The notes under the pieces: generated by a model
What the model was told of the DNA's origin: nothing
Databases searched by the model: none
Seen by the model: only the letters and a program-made list of their open reading frames with translations
From: Nonomuraea montanisoli
GTDB lineage: Bacteria; Actinomycetota; Actinomycetes; Streptosporangiales; Streptosporangiaceae
Length of the DNA: 64,000 bases
NCBI RefSeq assembly: GCF_013363975.1
Contig: NZ_JABWGN010000001.1
Location: 558,001 to 622,000 of the forward strand
Direction: 5' to 3'
Part shown: piece by piece, positions 26,122-35,030 of the stretch
How the letters are laid out: each line of letters opens with the position of its first letter
Numbering within the stretch: position 1 is the stretch's first letter
Position numbers and translations under genes: made by a program

Positions 26122-27774
26122 GTGAGCGTACGAGAAGCGACATTCGACGTTCTGCGGCGGGCCGGGCTGACCACGGTCTTCGCCAATCCGGGATCCACGG
26201 AGGTCACGCTGCTCGGCGGGCTGCCCGACGACCTGACGTTCGTGCTGGGCCTGCACGAGGGCTCCGTGGTGGGCATGGCCACCGGGTGGGCGATGGGGCA
26301 CGACGCGCCGGCGCTCGCCGTGCTGCACACCACGGCCGGGCTCGGCAACGCGGTGGGCGCCATCGCGACCGCCCGCGTCAACCGGGTGCCGCTGGTCGTG
26401 CTCGTGGGCCAGCAGGACCGGCGGCACCTGGCACTGGAGCCGTTCCTCGCGGGACGGCTGACCGGGCTGGCGGGCGACTACCCGGTGTGGGCGGACCAGC
26501 CGGTCCGGGCCCAGGACGTGCCGGGCGCCGTGGCGCGGGCCGCCCACGAGGCGGTCACGTTCCGGGGGCCGGCGCTGGTGGTGGTGCCGATGGACGACTG
26601 GGACGCGCCGTACGAGGGGGAGATCCTCGCCGCGCCGGCCCGTCTGCTGCGCCCGCCCGCACGTCCGGGCGCGGGTGACGGCGGGGGCTCGACGGGTGAC
26701 CTGACGCCGCTGGCCGAGCTGCTGGGCGGGGCGCGGGCGCCGGTCGTCGTCGCGGGCGCGGGGGCGTGCCGCGCGTGGGAGCCGCTGGTCGCGCTCGCCG
26801 AGCTGCTCGGGTGCCCGGTGTGGCAGGAGCCGTTCGGGGCGCGGGCCGGGTTCCCGCAGGACCATCCGCTGTTCGCGGGCGTGCTGCCCGCCGACCGCCC
26901 ACGGCTGCGGGCGGCGCTGGCCGGACACGACGTGGTGCTCGCCGTCGGCGCGCCGGTCTTCCGGCAGTACTCGTACACGCCCGGGCCGCTGGTGGAGCCG
27001 GGCACGACGGTGGCGCTGGTCACGGACGACCCGTCGGAGGCGCATCGCAGCCCCGCCGACCTGGCCTGCCTGGCGGACCCGGCAGCGACCTGCGCCCACC
27101 TGACCGCCCTCCTCTCCGCCCGCCTCCCCGGGGCCTTGGGCGACGGGGCCGTGGGCGACGGCCCATCCGCGCATGTGCGGTCGGCGCCGGAGAACGTGCC
27201 GCCGGTCCCCGCCGGAGGACGGCCGCTGAGCTCCGCGCACGTGCTGCGGGAGCTCGCCCGCCGCATGCCCGCCGACGCCGTGCTCGTCGAGGAGTGCCCG
27301 TCGGCCAGGCTCGACCTGCACCGGCTGGTGCCCGCCCGCAACCCGCTCGGGTTCGTGTCGGCCGCGATGGGCGGCCTGGGCTTCGCGCTGCCGGCGGCCG
27401 TGGGGCTGCGCATGGCCCTGCCCGGCCGGCCCGTGGTGGCCGTGACCGGCGACGGCTCCGCCCTGTACGGCCTGCACGCGCTGTGGAGCGCCGCCCACTA
27501 CCGAGCCGGCGCGCTGTTCGTCGTGCTGTCCAACAGCCGGTACGCGGTGCTGGACCGGCTCGCGGAGCACCACGGCGCGAAGGTCCCGTGGCCGGCCTTC
27601 ACCGAGGTGGACGTGAAGGGCCTGGCCAGGTCGCTGGGCTGCCCGTCCCTGCGGGTGGAGACCCACGCCGAGCTGACGGCCGCCCTCGACGAGGTCATGC
27701 CCGCGCTGGCCGTCCGGGACGAGCCGCTGCTGCTCGACGTGACCGTGGCCGTGGACCGGGACCACCAGCCATGA
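26122..27774 (+). CDS. Thiamine-diphosphate-dependent decarboxylase, benzoylformate decarboxylase-like
   Basis: 550 aa with three ThDP-family domains: the N-terminal Pyr domain with the catalytic Glu in LHEGSVVGMA (about 47), a central domain, and the C-terminal PP domain with GDGSALYGLHALW to NSRYAVLD (GDG-x-N motif, about 435-475). The start REATFDVLRRAGLTTVFANPGSTE and QQDRRH are typical of MdlC-like enzymes (benzoylformate to benzaldehyde plus CO2). The family also includes phosphonopyruvate and oxalyl-CoA decarboxylases, so substrate is uncertain; no mandelate genes are nearby. GTG 26122 has AAGGGGA upstream. Confidence 0.87.
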   Translation: MSVREATFDVLRRAGLTTVFANPGSTEVTLLGGLPDDLTFVLGLHEGSVVGMATGWAMGHDAPALAVLHTTAGLGNAVGAIATARVNRVPLVVLVGQQDRRHLALEPFLAGRLTGLAGDYPVWADQPVRAQDVPGAVARAAHEAVTFRGPALVVVPMDDWDAPYEGEILAAPARLLRPPARPGAGDGGGSTGDLTPLAELLGGARAPVVVAGAGACRAWEPLVALAELLGCPVWQEPFGARAGFPQDHPLFAGVLPADRPRLRAALAGHDVVLAVGAPVFRQYSYTPGPLVEPGTTVALVTDDPSEAHRSPADLACLADPAATCAHLTALLSARLPGALGDGAVGDGPSAHVRSAPENVPPVPAGGRPLSSAHVLRELARRMPADAVLVEECPSARLDLHRLVPARNPLGFVSAAMGGLGFALPAAVGLRMALPGRPVVAVTGDGSALYGLHALWSAAHYRAGALFVVLSNSRYAVLDRLAEHHGAKVPWPAFTEVDVKGLARSLGCPSLRVETHAELTAALDEVMPALAVRDEPLLLDVTVAVDRDHQP

Positions 27775-27833
27775 CCATGCGTAGCCGCGCACCCCTCTGA
27801 CTGCGGCCTGTGACCGGGTCGTACCCTGGCCAG

Positions 27834-29063
27834 ATGTCCTCGGCGAGATCCGCACTGCTGTACGCCGGCTTCGTGCTGGCCGCGCTCAACCTCCGCCCGG
27901 CCCTCGCCGGCCTCTCCCCTCTCCTCGACGAGATCATGACGGACGTCGGGCTCACACCCGCGGCGGGCGGGGCGATCACCACGGTCATGGTGCTGTGCCT
28001 GGGACTGTTCGGCTGGCTGACCCCGTTCCTGGCCCGCCGGACAGGGCTCGACCGGACGCTGCTCGCGGGCCTGCTGCTGCTGACCGTCGGCGTGCTCGTC
28101 CGGGCCGCGGACGGCGCGCCCGCCCTCTACCTGGGCGCCGCCCTGGCGGGCACCGCCATCGCCGTCATGAACGTCGCCATGCCCGGCGTGGTCAAGCAGC
28201 ACTTCCCCGACCATGTGGGGCCCTGGACGTCGGTCTACGTCTCGGCCCTGGTCCTGGGCGCCGGGGCGGGGGCGGCGCTCATGGTGCCGCTGGAGCGGCT
28301 CACCGGGTACGGCTGGCGGGAGGTGTCGGCGCTGGCGGCGGTGCCCGCGCTGGCCGCCGCGCTGCTCTGGCTGCCCCAGGCGTTCCGCCGGCCCCGGGAC
28401 GAACCGGCCCCCCGGAGCGAACCGGACGCCCGGGGCGCGGCCGTGCGGGCCAGGCCGTTCGCGGCGCTGCTGCGGAGCGGGACGACGTGGTGGGTGACGG
28501 CGTTCATGGGGCTCCAGTCGCTGACCTTCTACATCATGCTGGCCTGGCTGCCCACGATCTTCCAGGACGCCGGCCTGCCCGCCGACCAGGCCGGCTACCT
28601 GCTGAGCCTCACGAACCTGGCCCAGGTCGGGGCCACCTTCACGGTGCCCGTCCACGCGGGGCGGCGCAGGTCGCAGGTGCCGCACGTGGTGGCGTCGTCG
28701 GTGCTCACGGTCGCCGGGTACGTGGGCGTGCTGGCCGCGCCCACCACCGTGCCGTGGCTGTGGATGATCGTGCTGGGACTCGGCCAGGGCGCGTCGCTCG
28801 CGCTGGCGCTGCTCATCATCACCCAGCGCGCCCCTGACCCGGCGTCGGTCACGGCGCTGTCGGCGGTGGCGCAGTCGTTCGGCTACGTGCTGGCCGCCCT
28901 GGGACCGCTGCTGATCGGCCTGCTGCGGCAGGAGTCGGGCGGCTGGACCGTGCCGCTGCTCGCGGGCATCGCGGCCTGCGCGGTGCAGACCGTGACGGGC
29001 GTCCGCGCCGCCCGCCCCCGTCTGATCGCCCCCGACGGCCGCTCGACGGCGGCGCGGACCTGA
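27834..29063 (+). CDS. MFS transporter, CynX/NimT type
   Basis: 409 aa with 12 predicted helices. The N-terminal ALNLRPALAGLSPLLDEI motif is diagnostic of the cyanate/2-nitroimidazole transporter branch (NLRPA). ATG 27834 is favoured; a GTG at 27810 is in frame. The last 60 codons overlap the convergent acyltransferase gene by 181 bp. The substrate is unknown; proximity to the ThDP decarboxylase hints at a small organic acid, which is a guess. Confidence 0.85.
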   Translation: MSSARSALLYAGFVLAALNLRPALAGLSPLLDEIMTDVGLTPAAGGAITTVMVLCLGLFGWLTPFLARRTGLDRTLLAGLLLLTVGVLVRAADGAPALYLGAALAGTAIAVMNVAMPGVVKQHFPDHVGPWTSVYVSALVLGAGAGAALMVPLERLTGYGWREVSALAAVPALAAALLWLPQAFRRPRDEPAPRSEPDARGAAVRARPFAALLRSGTTWWVTAFMGLQSLTFYIMLAWLPTIFQDAGLPADQAGYLLSLTNLAQVGATFTVPVHAGRRRSQVPHVVASSVLTVAGYVGVLAAPTTVPWLWMIVLGLGQGASLALALLIITQRAPDPASVTALSAVAQSFGYVLAALGPLLIGLLRQESGGWTVPLLAGIAACAVQTVTGVRAARPRLIAPDGRSTAART

Positions 29064-29905
29064 GCCTCGGCGATCCTGGCCAGGGCCGCGCGCGCCTCGG
29101 GCCGCCTCCCGGCGGGCGCCGTGCGGACAGGGGCGAGGAGCGTCACCTCGACGACCAGCCGGCGGGTGGCGGCCACCCGCAGCAGGGAGGCGAGCAGCGA
29201 GTCGTCCCCGACGTAGCAGCCGCGGGTGGAGGTCGCCGCACCCTCGCGGTAGCGCAGCGTCGCCGGGCGCACGGCGGCCCCCGCGTCGATCGCCGCCTGG
29301 AACACGGCCGGCCGGAACTCCCCCATCCCGCGTCCGCACCAGGTGGTGCCCTCGGGGAACGCGACCACCGTGTCGCCCGCGCGCAGGGCGCCCGCGACCG
29401 TCGCGACGGCCGACGGCAGCGCGGAAAGCCGCTCCCTGTCGATGTACACCGCCCCGGCGCCCGCCGCCAGCGTACGGATGAGCGGCCATGCGCCGATCTC
29501 CCGCTTCGCCAGCGGGCGTGACGGCACCACGGCGGCCATGACCAGCGGGTCCATCCACGAGACGTGGTTGGCCACGAGCAGAACCCCCGCGCCCTCTCCC
29601 GGCCCGGCCGCCCGCGTCCCCGCGGGAAGGGCGGCGCCCGCCGCGGCCTCGACCCTGACGCCGAGCGCGCGCAGCAGCGTCCGCGCCCAGACCGTCGTCA
29701 TCCGCGCCCGCCATGTCGTACGGGCCCTGCGGACCAGGAGGGCGACCGGGACACCGGCCAGCAGCACGAGCGCCGCCGCGCAGAGCCGCGACACGCGCCG
29801 GAGAACCCCCGCGGCGGCGACCGGGGGCTCCACGCAGGCGGCGGGCGAGCACGGCCCCATCCGCAGCCACGGGTTGATCTCCACCGGCCGGGCGGCGACG
29901 CTCAC
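28883..29905 (-). CDS. olsA: 1-acyl-glycerol-3-phosphate acyltransferase-like (OlsA-like)
   Basis: 340 aa. One N-terminal membrane helix (AAALVLLAGVPVALLV) is followed by a PlsC domain: NHVSWMDP (HX4D motif), GAVYIDRER and FPEGTTWCGRG. Adjacent to an OlsB-type N-acyltransferase with a GTGA overlap, which supports O-acylation of lyso-ornithine lipid. The last about 60 residues are encoded antisense to the MFS gene and read as low-complexity Arg/Pro/Ser, so the original stop was probably lost and the tail is an extension. GTG 29905. Confidence 0.82.
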   Translation of the reverse strand: MSVAARPVEINPWLRMGPCSPAACVEPPVAAAGVLRRVSRLCAAALVLLAGVPVALLVRRARTTWRARMTTVWARTLLRALGVRVEAAAGAALPAGTRAAGPGEGAGVLLVANHVSWMDPLVMAAVVPSRPLAKREIGAWPLIRTLAAGAGAVYIDRERLSALPSAVATVAGALRAGDTVVAFPEGTTWCGRGMGEFRPAVFQAAIDAGAAVRPATLRYREGAATSTRGCYVGDDSLLASLLRVAATRRLVVEVTLLAPVRTAPAGRRPEARAALARIAEAQVRAAVERPSGAIRRGRAARTPVTVCTAQAAMPASSGTVQPPDSCRSRPISSGPRAAST

Positions 29906-30648
29906 CGCGGCTCTCCGAGGAAGTGCCGCAGGTAACGGGTGTTCACCTGGGCCATCGAGAGCAGCACGAAGAAGTCGGCGGTGCCGAAGGCCCGGTCGTG
30001 CGCGGGGGCGCCGCACACCCAGGCGCCGAGCCGCAGGTAGCCGCGCAGCAGGGCGGGCACCACGAACCGGTCGGAACCGGCCGCGCCCCTCGCCCGCCAC
30101 GGGTCGCGCGGCGTGACGCGATACTCCTCCGGCCCCAGGGGCACCCGTCCGGCGACGCCGGCCGCGAGCGCGCCGCCGTCGTCGAGGGAGACCGAGCAGC
30201 AGCCCGCCAGCCACTGGTGGCCGCCGCTCACCATGTACCGCGCGATGCCCGCCCAGAGCAGGCCGACCACCGCGCCCTTCCGATGGTCGGGGTGGACGCA
30301 GGTGCGGCCCACCTCGACCAGGTTCTTCCTGAGGGGCGCGAGGGTGCCGAGGTCGAACTCGGTGTCGGAGTACAGCCGGTCCGCCCGCCCGGGAGGGAGC
30401 AGCCGGTAGGTGCCGACCACCGCGTCCCCGTCGCGTACCAGGAGGTGATCGCAGTAGGCGTCGAACCTGTCCACGTCGAGGCCGGAGACCGGGCTGTCGA
30501 GCCGCGCCCCCATCTCCTCGGCGAAGACCTCGTGCCGCAGGCGCTGGGCGGCCCGCAGGTCGGCGGCGCTCGTGGCCAGGCCGACCGTGTAGCGTCCGGT
30601 GTCGAGAGAGCCGGTGTCGAGCGGGCCGGTGGCGAGAGAGATGGTCAT
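29902..30648 (-). CDS. olsB: GNAT acyltransferase, probable ornithine N-alpha-acyltransferase (OlsB-like)
   Basis: 248 aa. Acetyltransf_5/hemolysin-type fold: LRAAQRLRHEVFAEEMG, FDAYCDHLLVRD, VGTYRLLPP, VEVGRTCVHPDHRKGAVVGLLW and GCCSVSLDD. This family transfers 3-hydroxyacyl chains from ACP to ornithine. ATG 30648 has GGAAGGAC upstream; the longer start at 30693 has none. A short repeat (CCGGTGTCGAG type) encodes the N-terminal LATGPLDTGSLDTG. It forms a coupled pair with the downstream PlsC gene. Confidence 0.82.
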   Translation of the reverse strand: MTISLATGPLDTGSLDTGRYTVGLATSAADLRAAQRLRHEVFAEEMGARLDSPVSGLDVDRFDAYCDHLLVRDGDAVVGTYRLLPPGRADRLYSDTEFDLGTLAPLRKNLVEVGRTCVHPDHRKGAVVGLLWAGIARYMVSGGHQWLAGCCSVSLDDGGALAAGVAGRVPLGPEEYRVTPRDPWRARGAAGSDRFVVPALLRGYLRLGAWVCGAPAHDRAFGTADFFVLLSMAQVNTRYLRHFLGEPR

Positions 30649-30771
30649 CGGCGCGAGTCCTTCCCTGGAGGCGTCTCGCGACAATGTCGACATATCGACG
30701 TGAAGACGGAGTCTCCCGTCCGGGGCAGCGAGGCGTCCGCGGGATGAACCCGCAGCGCCCCGGCGCGCGCC

Positions 30772-31953
30772 TCACCCCGCCGAGCGCGCCGGAGAGCGCC
30801 GGTCGCCGCCGGGCACGGCCGGCTCGGGCAGCGTACGGAACAGCAGCCAGGCCAGGAGCGGCAGCACGACCAGCGGCGCCAGGGCCGTGCGCAGGGAGGT
30901 GGCGTCGGCGACCGCGCCGATGACCGGGCTGGCGAGCCCGCCGACGCTGACCGTCAGGCCGAGGGTGATCCCGCTGGCCGTGCCGACGCGCGTGGGCAGG
31001 TAGTCCTGGGCCAGGGTGACCTGGAGCGAGAACGGGACGTAGAGGCCGGCGGAGGTCAGCGCCACGAACAGGTAGACCGCCGGCCCCGGGACGAACACGG
31101 TGCCCGCGACCGCCGCGACGGTGACCAGGTACGCCCACCGCACGACGGTGACCCGGTCCCAGCGCTCGGCGAGCCTGCCGCCCAGCACGGTGCCCACCGC
31201 TCCGCCCGCGTACAGCACGAACAGCGCGACCGTGCCCGCCGCCGTCCCGCTGTCGCCCACTTGTTCCGGCACGTACGAGGAGATGAACGCGCTCAGCCCG
31301 ACGAACACGATCGACCGGCAGACCACGGCCAGCGACAGCCGCGCGAACGCCCTCCTGTCGTCGCCCCCCTCGGGGAGGCCGCCGCCGGAGCCGCCGCGCG
31401 CCGGCCGTCCCAGGGCGCGCAGGACGGGCAGGCACAGCACGGCGCCCGCCGCGGCGGGCGCCACGAGCAGCGGCGAGAGCCGCAGCCCGCCGCCGGCGAC
31501 CACGGCCGCGACCATGAGCGGCGCGCAGGCGAAGCCGATGTTGCCGCCGAGCGAGAACCAGCCCATCGCGCTGTGGCTGCCCCCGCTGGCGATCCGGGCG
31601 ACCCGGGCCGACTCGGGGTGGTAGGCCGCCACCCCGACCCCGGACACGGCCACGAACGCCAGCGTCAGCGCGTACGAGCCGCTCAGCCCGCTCAGCGCGA
31701 CGCCCACCCCGCCGAGGAGCGTGCTGACGGGCAGCAGCCACGGCATCGCCCATCGGTCGGTGAGCAGGCCGAACACCGGCTGCGCCACCGAGGACAGCAG
31801 CGAGGCGGCGAGCACGATGCCCGACACGACCGCGTAGGTGTAGGCGCGCTCGGCCACGAAGAACGGCACGAGCGCCGCCACGGCCCCCTGGTAGACGTCC
31901 ACGCAGGCATGCCCGACGGAGAGCAGCACGATCGCCCGGTTCTTCGTTCCCAC
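30772..31953 (-). CDS. MFS transporter, fosmidomycin-resistance (Fsr)-like
   Basis: 393 aa, 12 helices. The N-terminus (LLSVGHACVDVYQGAVAALVPFF) and FGLLTDRW resemble Fsr-type drug pumps. GTG 31953 is chosen; the gene is divergent from an AraC regulator 54 bp away, which probably controls it. It may also be read together with olsB (123-bp gap). Confidence 0.85.
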   Translation of the reverse strand: MGTKNRAIVLLSVGHACVDVYQGAVAALVPFFVAERAYTYAVVSGIVLAASLLSSVAQPVFGLLTDRWAMPWLLPVSTLLGGVGVALSGLSGSYALTLAFVAVSGVGVAAYHPESARVARIASGGSHSAMGWFSLGGNIGFACAPLMVAAVVAGGGLRLSPLLVAPAAAGAVLCLPVLRALGRPARGGSGGGLPEGGDDRRAFARLSLAVVCRSIVFVGLSAFISSYVPEQVGDSGTAAGTVALFVLYAGGAVGTVLGGRLAERWDRVTVVRWAYLVTVAAVAGTVFVPGPAVYLFVALTSAGLYVPFSLQVTLAQDYLPTRVGTASGITLGLTVSVGGLASPVIGAVADATSLRTALAPLVVLPLLAWLLFRTLPEPAVPGGDRRSPARSAG

Positions 31954-32007
31954 CCCGCCATGCTCGCCCGGAGGCGGGGTGTCGTACTTCCGATAACCTG
32001 CCAAGTG

Positions 32008-32748
32008 ATGACGAACATCCGCCATCAGCCGATCGCGCCCACCCACGCCCGGTGGCTGGCGCAGGGGGCGGCCATCGACGCCCACCGCCACGACGACCAC
32101 CAGATCGTCTACGCCGCGCGCGGGGTGCTGGCCATCACGACCGACGCGGGCTCGTGGATCGCCCCGGCGACCCGCGCCATCTGGGTGCCCGCCGGGACCG
32201 TGCACGCCCACCGGGCCCACGGCGAGCTCGAACTCCACTTCGTCGGCCTGCCACCGGGCGACAACCCGCTCGGCCTGGACGCGCCGACGGTGCTGACCGT
32301 CGGCCCGCTGCTGCGCGAGCTGATCCTCGCCTACACCCGCGCCCCGGACGACGACAGCCCCGAGCGCGGACGCCTGCGCGCGGTCCTGCTCGACCAGTTG
32401 CGGGCCTCGCCCCAGCAGCCCGTGCACCTGCCCGCCCCGACCGCCCCGCGCCTGAGGGCGCTGTGCGACATCCTGCGCGCCGACCCGGCCGACGACCGCA
32501 CGCTCGCCGCCCTGGGCAGGCAGGTGGGGGCGAGCGACCGCACCCTGTCGCGGCTGTTCAGGAGCGACCTCGGCATGACGTTCCCGCAGTGGCGCACCCA
32601 GTTGCGCCTGTACCACGCCCTGGTCCTGCTGGCCGAGAACATCCCGGTGACGACCGTGGCGCACCGCTGTGGCTGGTCGTCGGCGAGCGCGTTCATCGAC
32701 GTCTTCCGGCGCGCCTTCGGCCACACCCCAGGCGCTCACCTGCCCTGA
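32008..32748 (+). CDS. AraC-family regulator with N-terminal cupin
   Basis: 246 aa. Cupin sensor (IDAHRHDDHQIVYAARGVLAI, WVPAGTVHAH) and two C-terminal HTH motifs (RTLAALGRQVGASDRTLSRLFRSDLGMTFPQWRTQLRL; TTVAHRCGWSSASAFIDVFRRAFGHTP). Divergent from the Fsr-like pump. Its 3' end overlaps the next convergent MFS gene by 13 bp. ATG 32008; GTG 32005 is an alternative. Confidence 0.92.
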   Translation: MTNIRHQPIAPTHARWLAQGAAIDAHRHDDHQIVYAARGVLAITTDAGSWIAPATRAIWVPAGTVHAHRAHGELELHFVGLPPGDNPLGLDAPTVLTVGPLLRELILAYTRAPDDDSPERGRLRAVLLDQLRASPQQPVHLPAPTAPRLRALCDILRADPADDRTLAALGRQVGASDRTLSRLFRSDLGMTFPQWRTQLRLYHALVLLAENIPVTTVAHRCGWSSASAFIDVFRRAFGHTPGAHLP

Positions 32749-33938
32749 CGGGCCCGATCCAGGAGGATGAACGGCACGGCCAGCACGGCGAGCCCGGCCC
32801 CGATCAGGCAGACCGAGGTGAGGGACGCCCCCTGCGTGAGCGAGACGGCCGCCACCACGGGGGTGATGCTGATGCCGAGCTGGAACGCCGACACGGTGGT
32901 GGCGCCGGCGAGGGTCGGCGCGTCGGCCGCGATGGCGAAGACGCGTCCGTAGAGGGCGGGGTTGAGCACGAACGCGGCGACGCCGAGCAGGAAGACCGCG
33001 GGCACCACCGCCCAGACCTCCCGCATCACGACGGCCAGCACGACCGACAGGACCGCGATCGCCAGTGCGCCGGTGAGCAGCGCGAGGTGGGGCCGCCGGT
33101 CGGAGACGCGGCCCCCGACGGACAGGCCGACGAAGGCGCCGACGCCGAACAGCGCGAGGATCGCCGGGATCCAGACCTCCGGGACCGCGGTGATGCCGGC
33201 CAGCATGGCCGCCAGGTAGTTGAACGTGATCATGTACGCGGCGGTGGTCAGGATCGTGATCGCGTAGATGCCCCAGAGGAGCGGACGCCGCATCGTGGCC
33301 AGTTCCCGCGCGACGCTCGGCCGGGCGGGCCGGTCGACGTCCGCGGCGGTGGCGGGGAGCCCGGCGACGCAGCCGACGATCCCGGCGGCCGTCAGCGCCA
33401 CGACGCCCCAGAACCCGCCGCGCCACTCGGTGAAGTGGCTGAGCAGCGTGCCCGCGGGACCGCCGGCGACCATCGCCACGCTGAGGCCGCTGACCACGAC
33501 TCCGGAGGCGCGGGCGTTCCGGTCCGGCGTCACCAGGCCGATCGCGGTCACCGACGCGACCGCGAAGAAGCCCGCGTAGGCGATGCCCGACACCACCCTG
33601 GTCAGCAGCAGGACCTCGTAGCCGCCGAGCAGTCCGGCGACGATGGCGGCGGCGAACAGCCCCTGGGTCGCCACCAGGGCGGTGCGGCGCGGCCACCGCA
33701 GGCTGAGCACGGCGAACGGCGGCCCGCCGACCACGACGCCCAGCGCGAACGCGGTGATCAGGAACCCGGCCGAGGACAGCGTGACGTCCAGATCGACGGC
33801 CACCGCCGGCAGCACGCCGGCCAGCAGGAACTCCGCGGTCCCCATCGCGAACAGGCTGAACCCGAGCAGGTACACGCCGGCCGGCAACCGGTCGGAGGAC
33901 GCCTTCCGGGGCGTCCGCGTGGTGGTGGTCCCGGCCAT
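32736..33938 (-). CDS. MFS transporter, Cmx/CmlR-type drug efflux
   Basis: 400 aa, 12 helices, DHA1 type: GFSLFAMGTAEFLLAGVLPAVA, ITAFALGVVVGGPPFA and LTRVVSGIAYAGFFAVASV are typical of actinobacterial chloramphenicol/arabinose-type exporters. Its ATG shares one base with the stop of the upstream FAD-dependent reductase (TGATG), so the two are translated together. Confidence 0.87.
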   Translation of the reverse strand: MAGTTTTRTPRKASSDRLPAGVYLLGFSLFAMGTAEFLLAGVLPAVAVDLDVTLSSAGFLITAFALGVVVGGPPFAVLSLRWPRRTALVATQGLFAAAIVAGLLGGYEVLLLTRVVSGIAYAGFFAVASVTAIGLVTPDRNARASGVVVSGLSVAMVAGGPAGTLLSHFTEWRGGFWGVVALTAAGIVGCVAGLPATAADVDRPARPSVARELATMRRPLLWGIYAITILTTAAYMITFNYLAAMLAGITAVPEVWIPAILALFGVGAFVGLSVGGRVSDRRPHLALLTGALAIAVLSVVLAVVMREVWAVVPAVFLLGVAAFVLNPALYGRVFAIAADAPTLAGATTVSAFQLGISITPVVAAVSLTQGASLTSVCLIGAGLAVLAVPFILLDRARQGR

Positions 33939-34939
33939 CAGATCGCGCTCCCCGCGTCGGGCCCGTCGGCCTGGGCGGCGGCGGACAGCTCCCGGTCGAG
34001 CAGCCAGGCCGTCATGTTGATGGCGGCGACCGAGCCGGCGCCGGCGGCGGTGACGACCTGCGCCCGGGGGTTGACCACGTTCCCGGCCGCCCAGAGCCCG
34101 GGGACGTCCGTGGCGCCGTGCGGGTCGACGGCGACGAGCCCGCCGGCGGGGTCCCTGCCCGCGCCGAGCGCGGTCAGGATCGCGTCATGGGGCACGGGGC
34201 GGGGCGCCACGAAGACGGCCTCACACGCGACCGTCCCGCCGTCGTCGAGCTCGATCACCACCGGGTCGTCGAACGTCGTCCCGTCGCTCGTCCCGTCGCC
34301 CGTCCCGTCGTTCGTCGCGACCCGGGTGACGCGTGCGTCGACCAGGCGCACCCCGTACGCCGTGAGCCGGCGACGCTCGGCGGCGCCGACCTCGGCGCCG
34401 TTGACGCAGAACGTCACCGAGGAGCTGTAGCGGCGCATCAGCGCGGCCAGATGCGCCGACACCGCCGCCATCGCGCCGCCGATCACGGCGATGGCGCGCC
34501 CCCGCACCTCGTAACCGTGGCAGTGCGGGCAGTGATGCACCTCGGACGCCCACCGCTCCGCCAGTCCCGGTATGTCGGGCAGTTCGTCCGTCAGCCCCGT
34601 CGCGACCAGCACCGACCGGGCCCACAGGACGCGGTCGTCGTCGAGCCGCAGCTCGAACGTGCCGTCCTGGGCGCGCCGCGCGTCGCTCACCGAGCCCCGC
34701 ACGAGGCTCCCGCCGTAGCGGATGAACTCGTCCTGACCGGTCGCGAGGAACTCCTTCGGCGCCATGCCGTCCCGGGTCAGGTAGCCGTGCATGTGCTCGG
34801 CGGGCCCGTTCCGGGGCTCACCGCCGTCGACGACCAGGGTCGTGAACTGCGCTCGCGCCAGCACGACCCCGGCCGTCAAGCCGGCGGCCCCACCTCCGAC
34901 GATGATCGTGTCCCACATCGGATCCGTTGTCGTGTCCAC
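33938..34939 (-). CDS. FAD-dependent thioredoxin-reductase-like oxidoreductase
   Basis: 333 aa. FAD motif VGGGAAGLTAGVVLARAQFTTLVVDGG, redox CPHC in HHCPHCHGYEVRGR, the NADP site VIGGAMAAVSAHLA, and a second FAD site GLWAAGNV near the end. GTG 34939 is preferred: GGAGGTGATC, near-perfect anti-SD match, precedes it; an ATG at 34918 lacks this. It is divergent from an XRE-cupin gene. Standalone members of this group oxidise dithiols in natural-product pathways (GliT/HlmI type) as well as acting in redox control. Confidence 0.87.
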   Translation of the reverse strand: MDTTTDPMWDTIIVGGGAAGLTAGVVLARAQFTTLVVDGGEPRNGPAEHMHGYLTRDGMAPKEFLATGQDEFIRYGGSLVRGSVSDARRAQDGTFELRLDDDRVLWARSVLVATGLTDELPDIPGLAERWASEVHHCPHCHGYEVRGRAIAVIGGAMAAVSAHLAALMRRYSSSVTFCVNGAEVGAAERRRLTAYGVRLVDARVTRVATNDGTGDGTSDGTTFDDPVVIELDDGGTVACEAVFVAPRPVPHDAILTALGAGRDPAGGLVAVDPHGATDVPGLWAAGNVVNPRAQVVTAAGAGSVAAINMTAWLLDRELSAAAQADGPDAGSAI

Positions 34940-35030
34940 TCGGATCACCTCCACCGGGAGGATCGCCGGGACGGGCCGGAATCGACAAAGTTCGTTGCCG
35001 TTTCCGGGACGCATTGGTTGACTGCGGTGC

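Noticed and set aside
25970..26143. Longer start (26143) for the hypothetical gene at 25439-25969
   Set aside because: The added residues would overlap the divergent decarboxylase gene and are Pro/Arg/Asp-rich.
30772..33696. 974-aa minus-strand frame extending the Fsr-like MFS upstream
   Set aside because: Everything before GTG 31953 is antisense to the AraC gene or out of frame with the next MFS.
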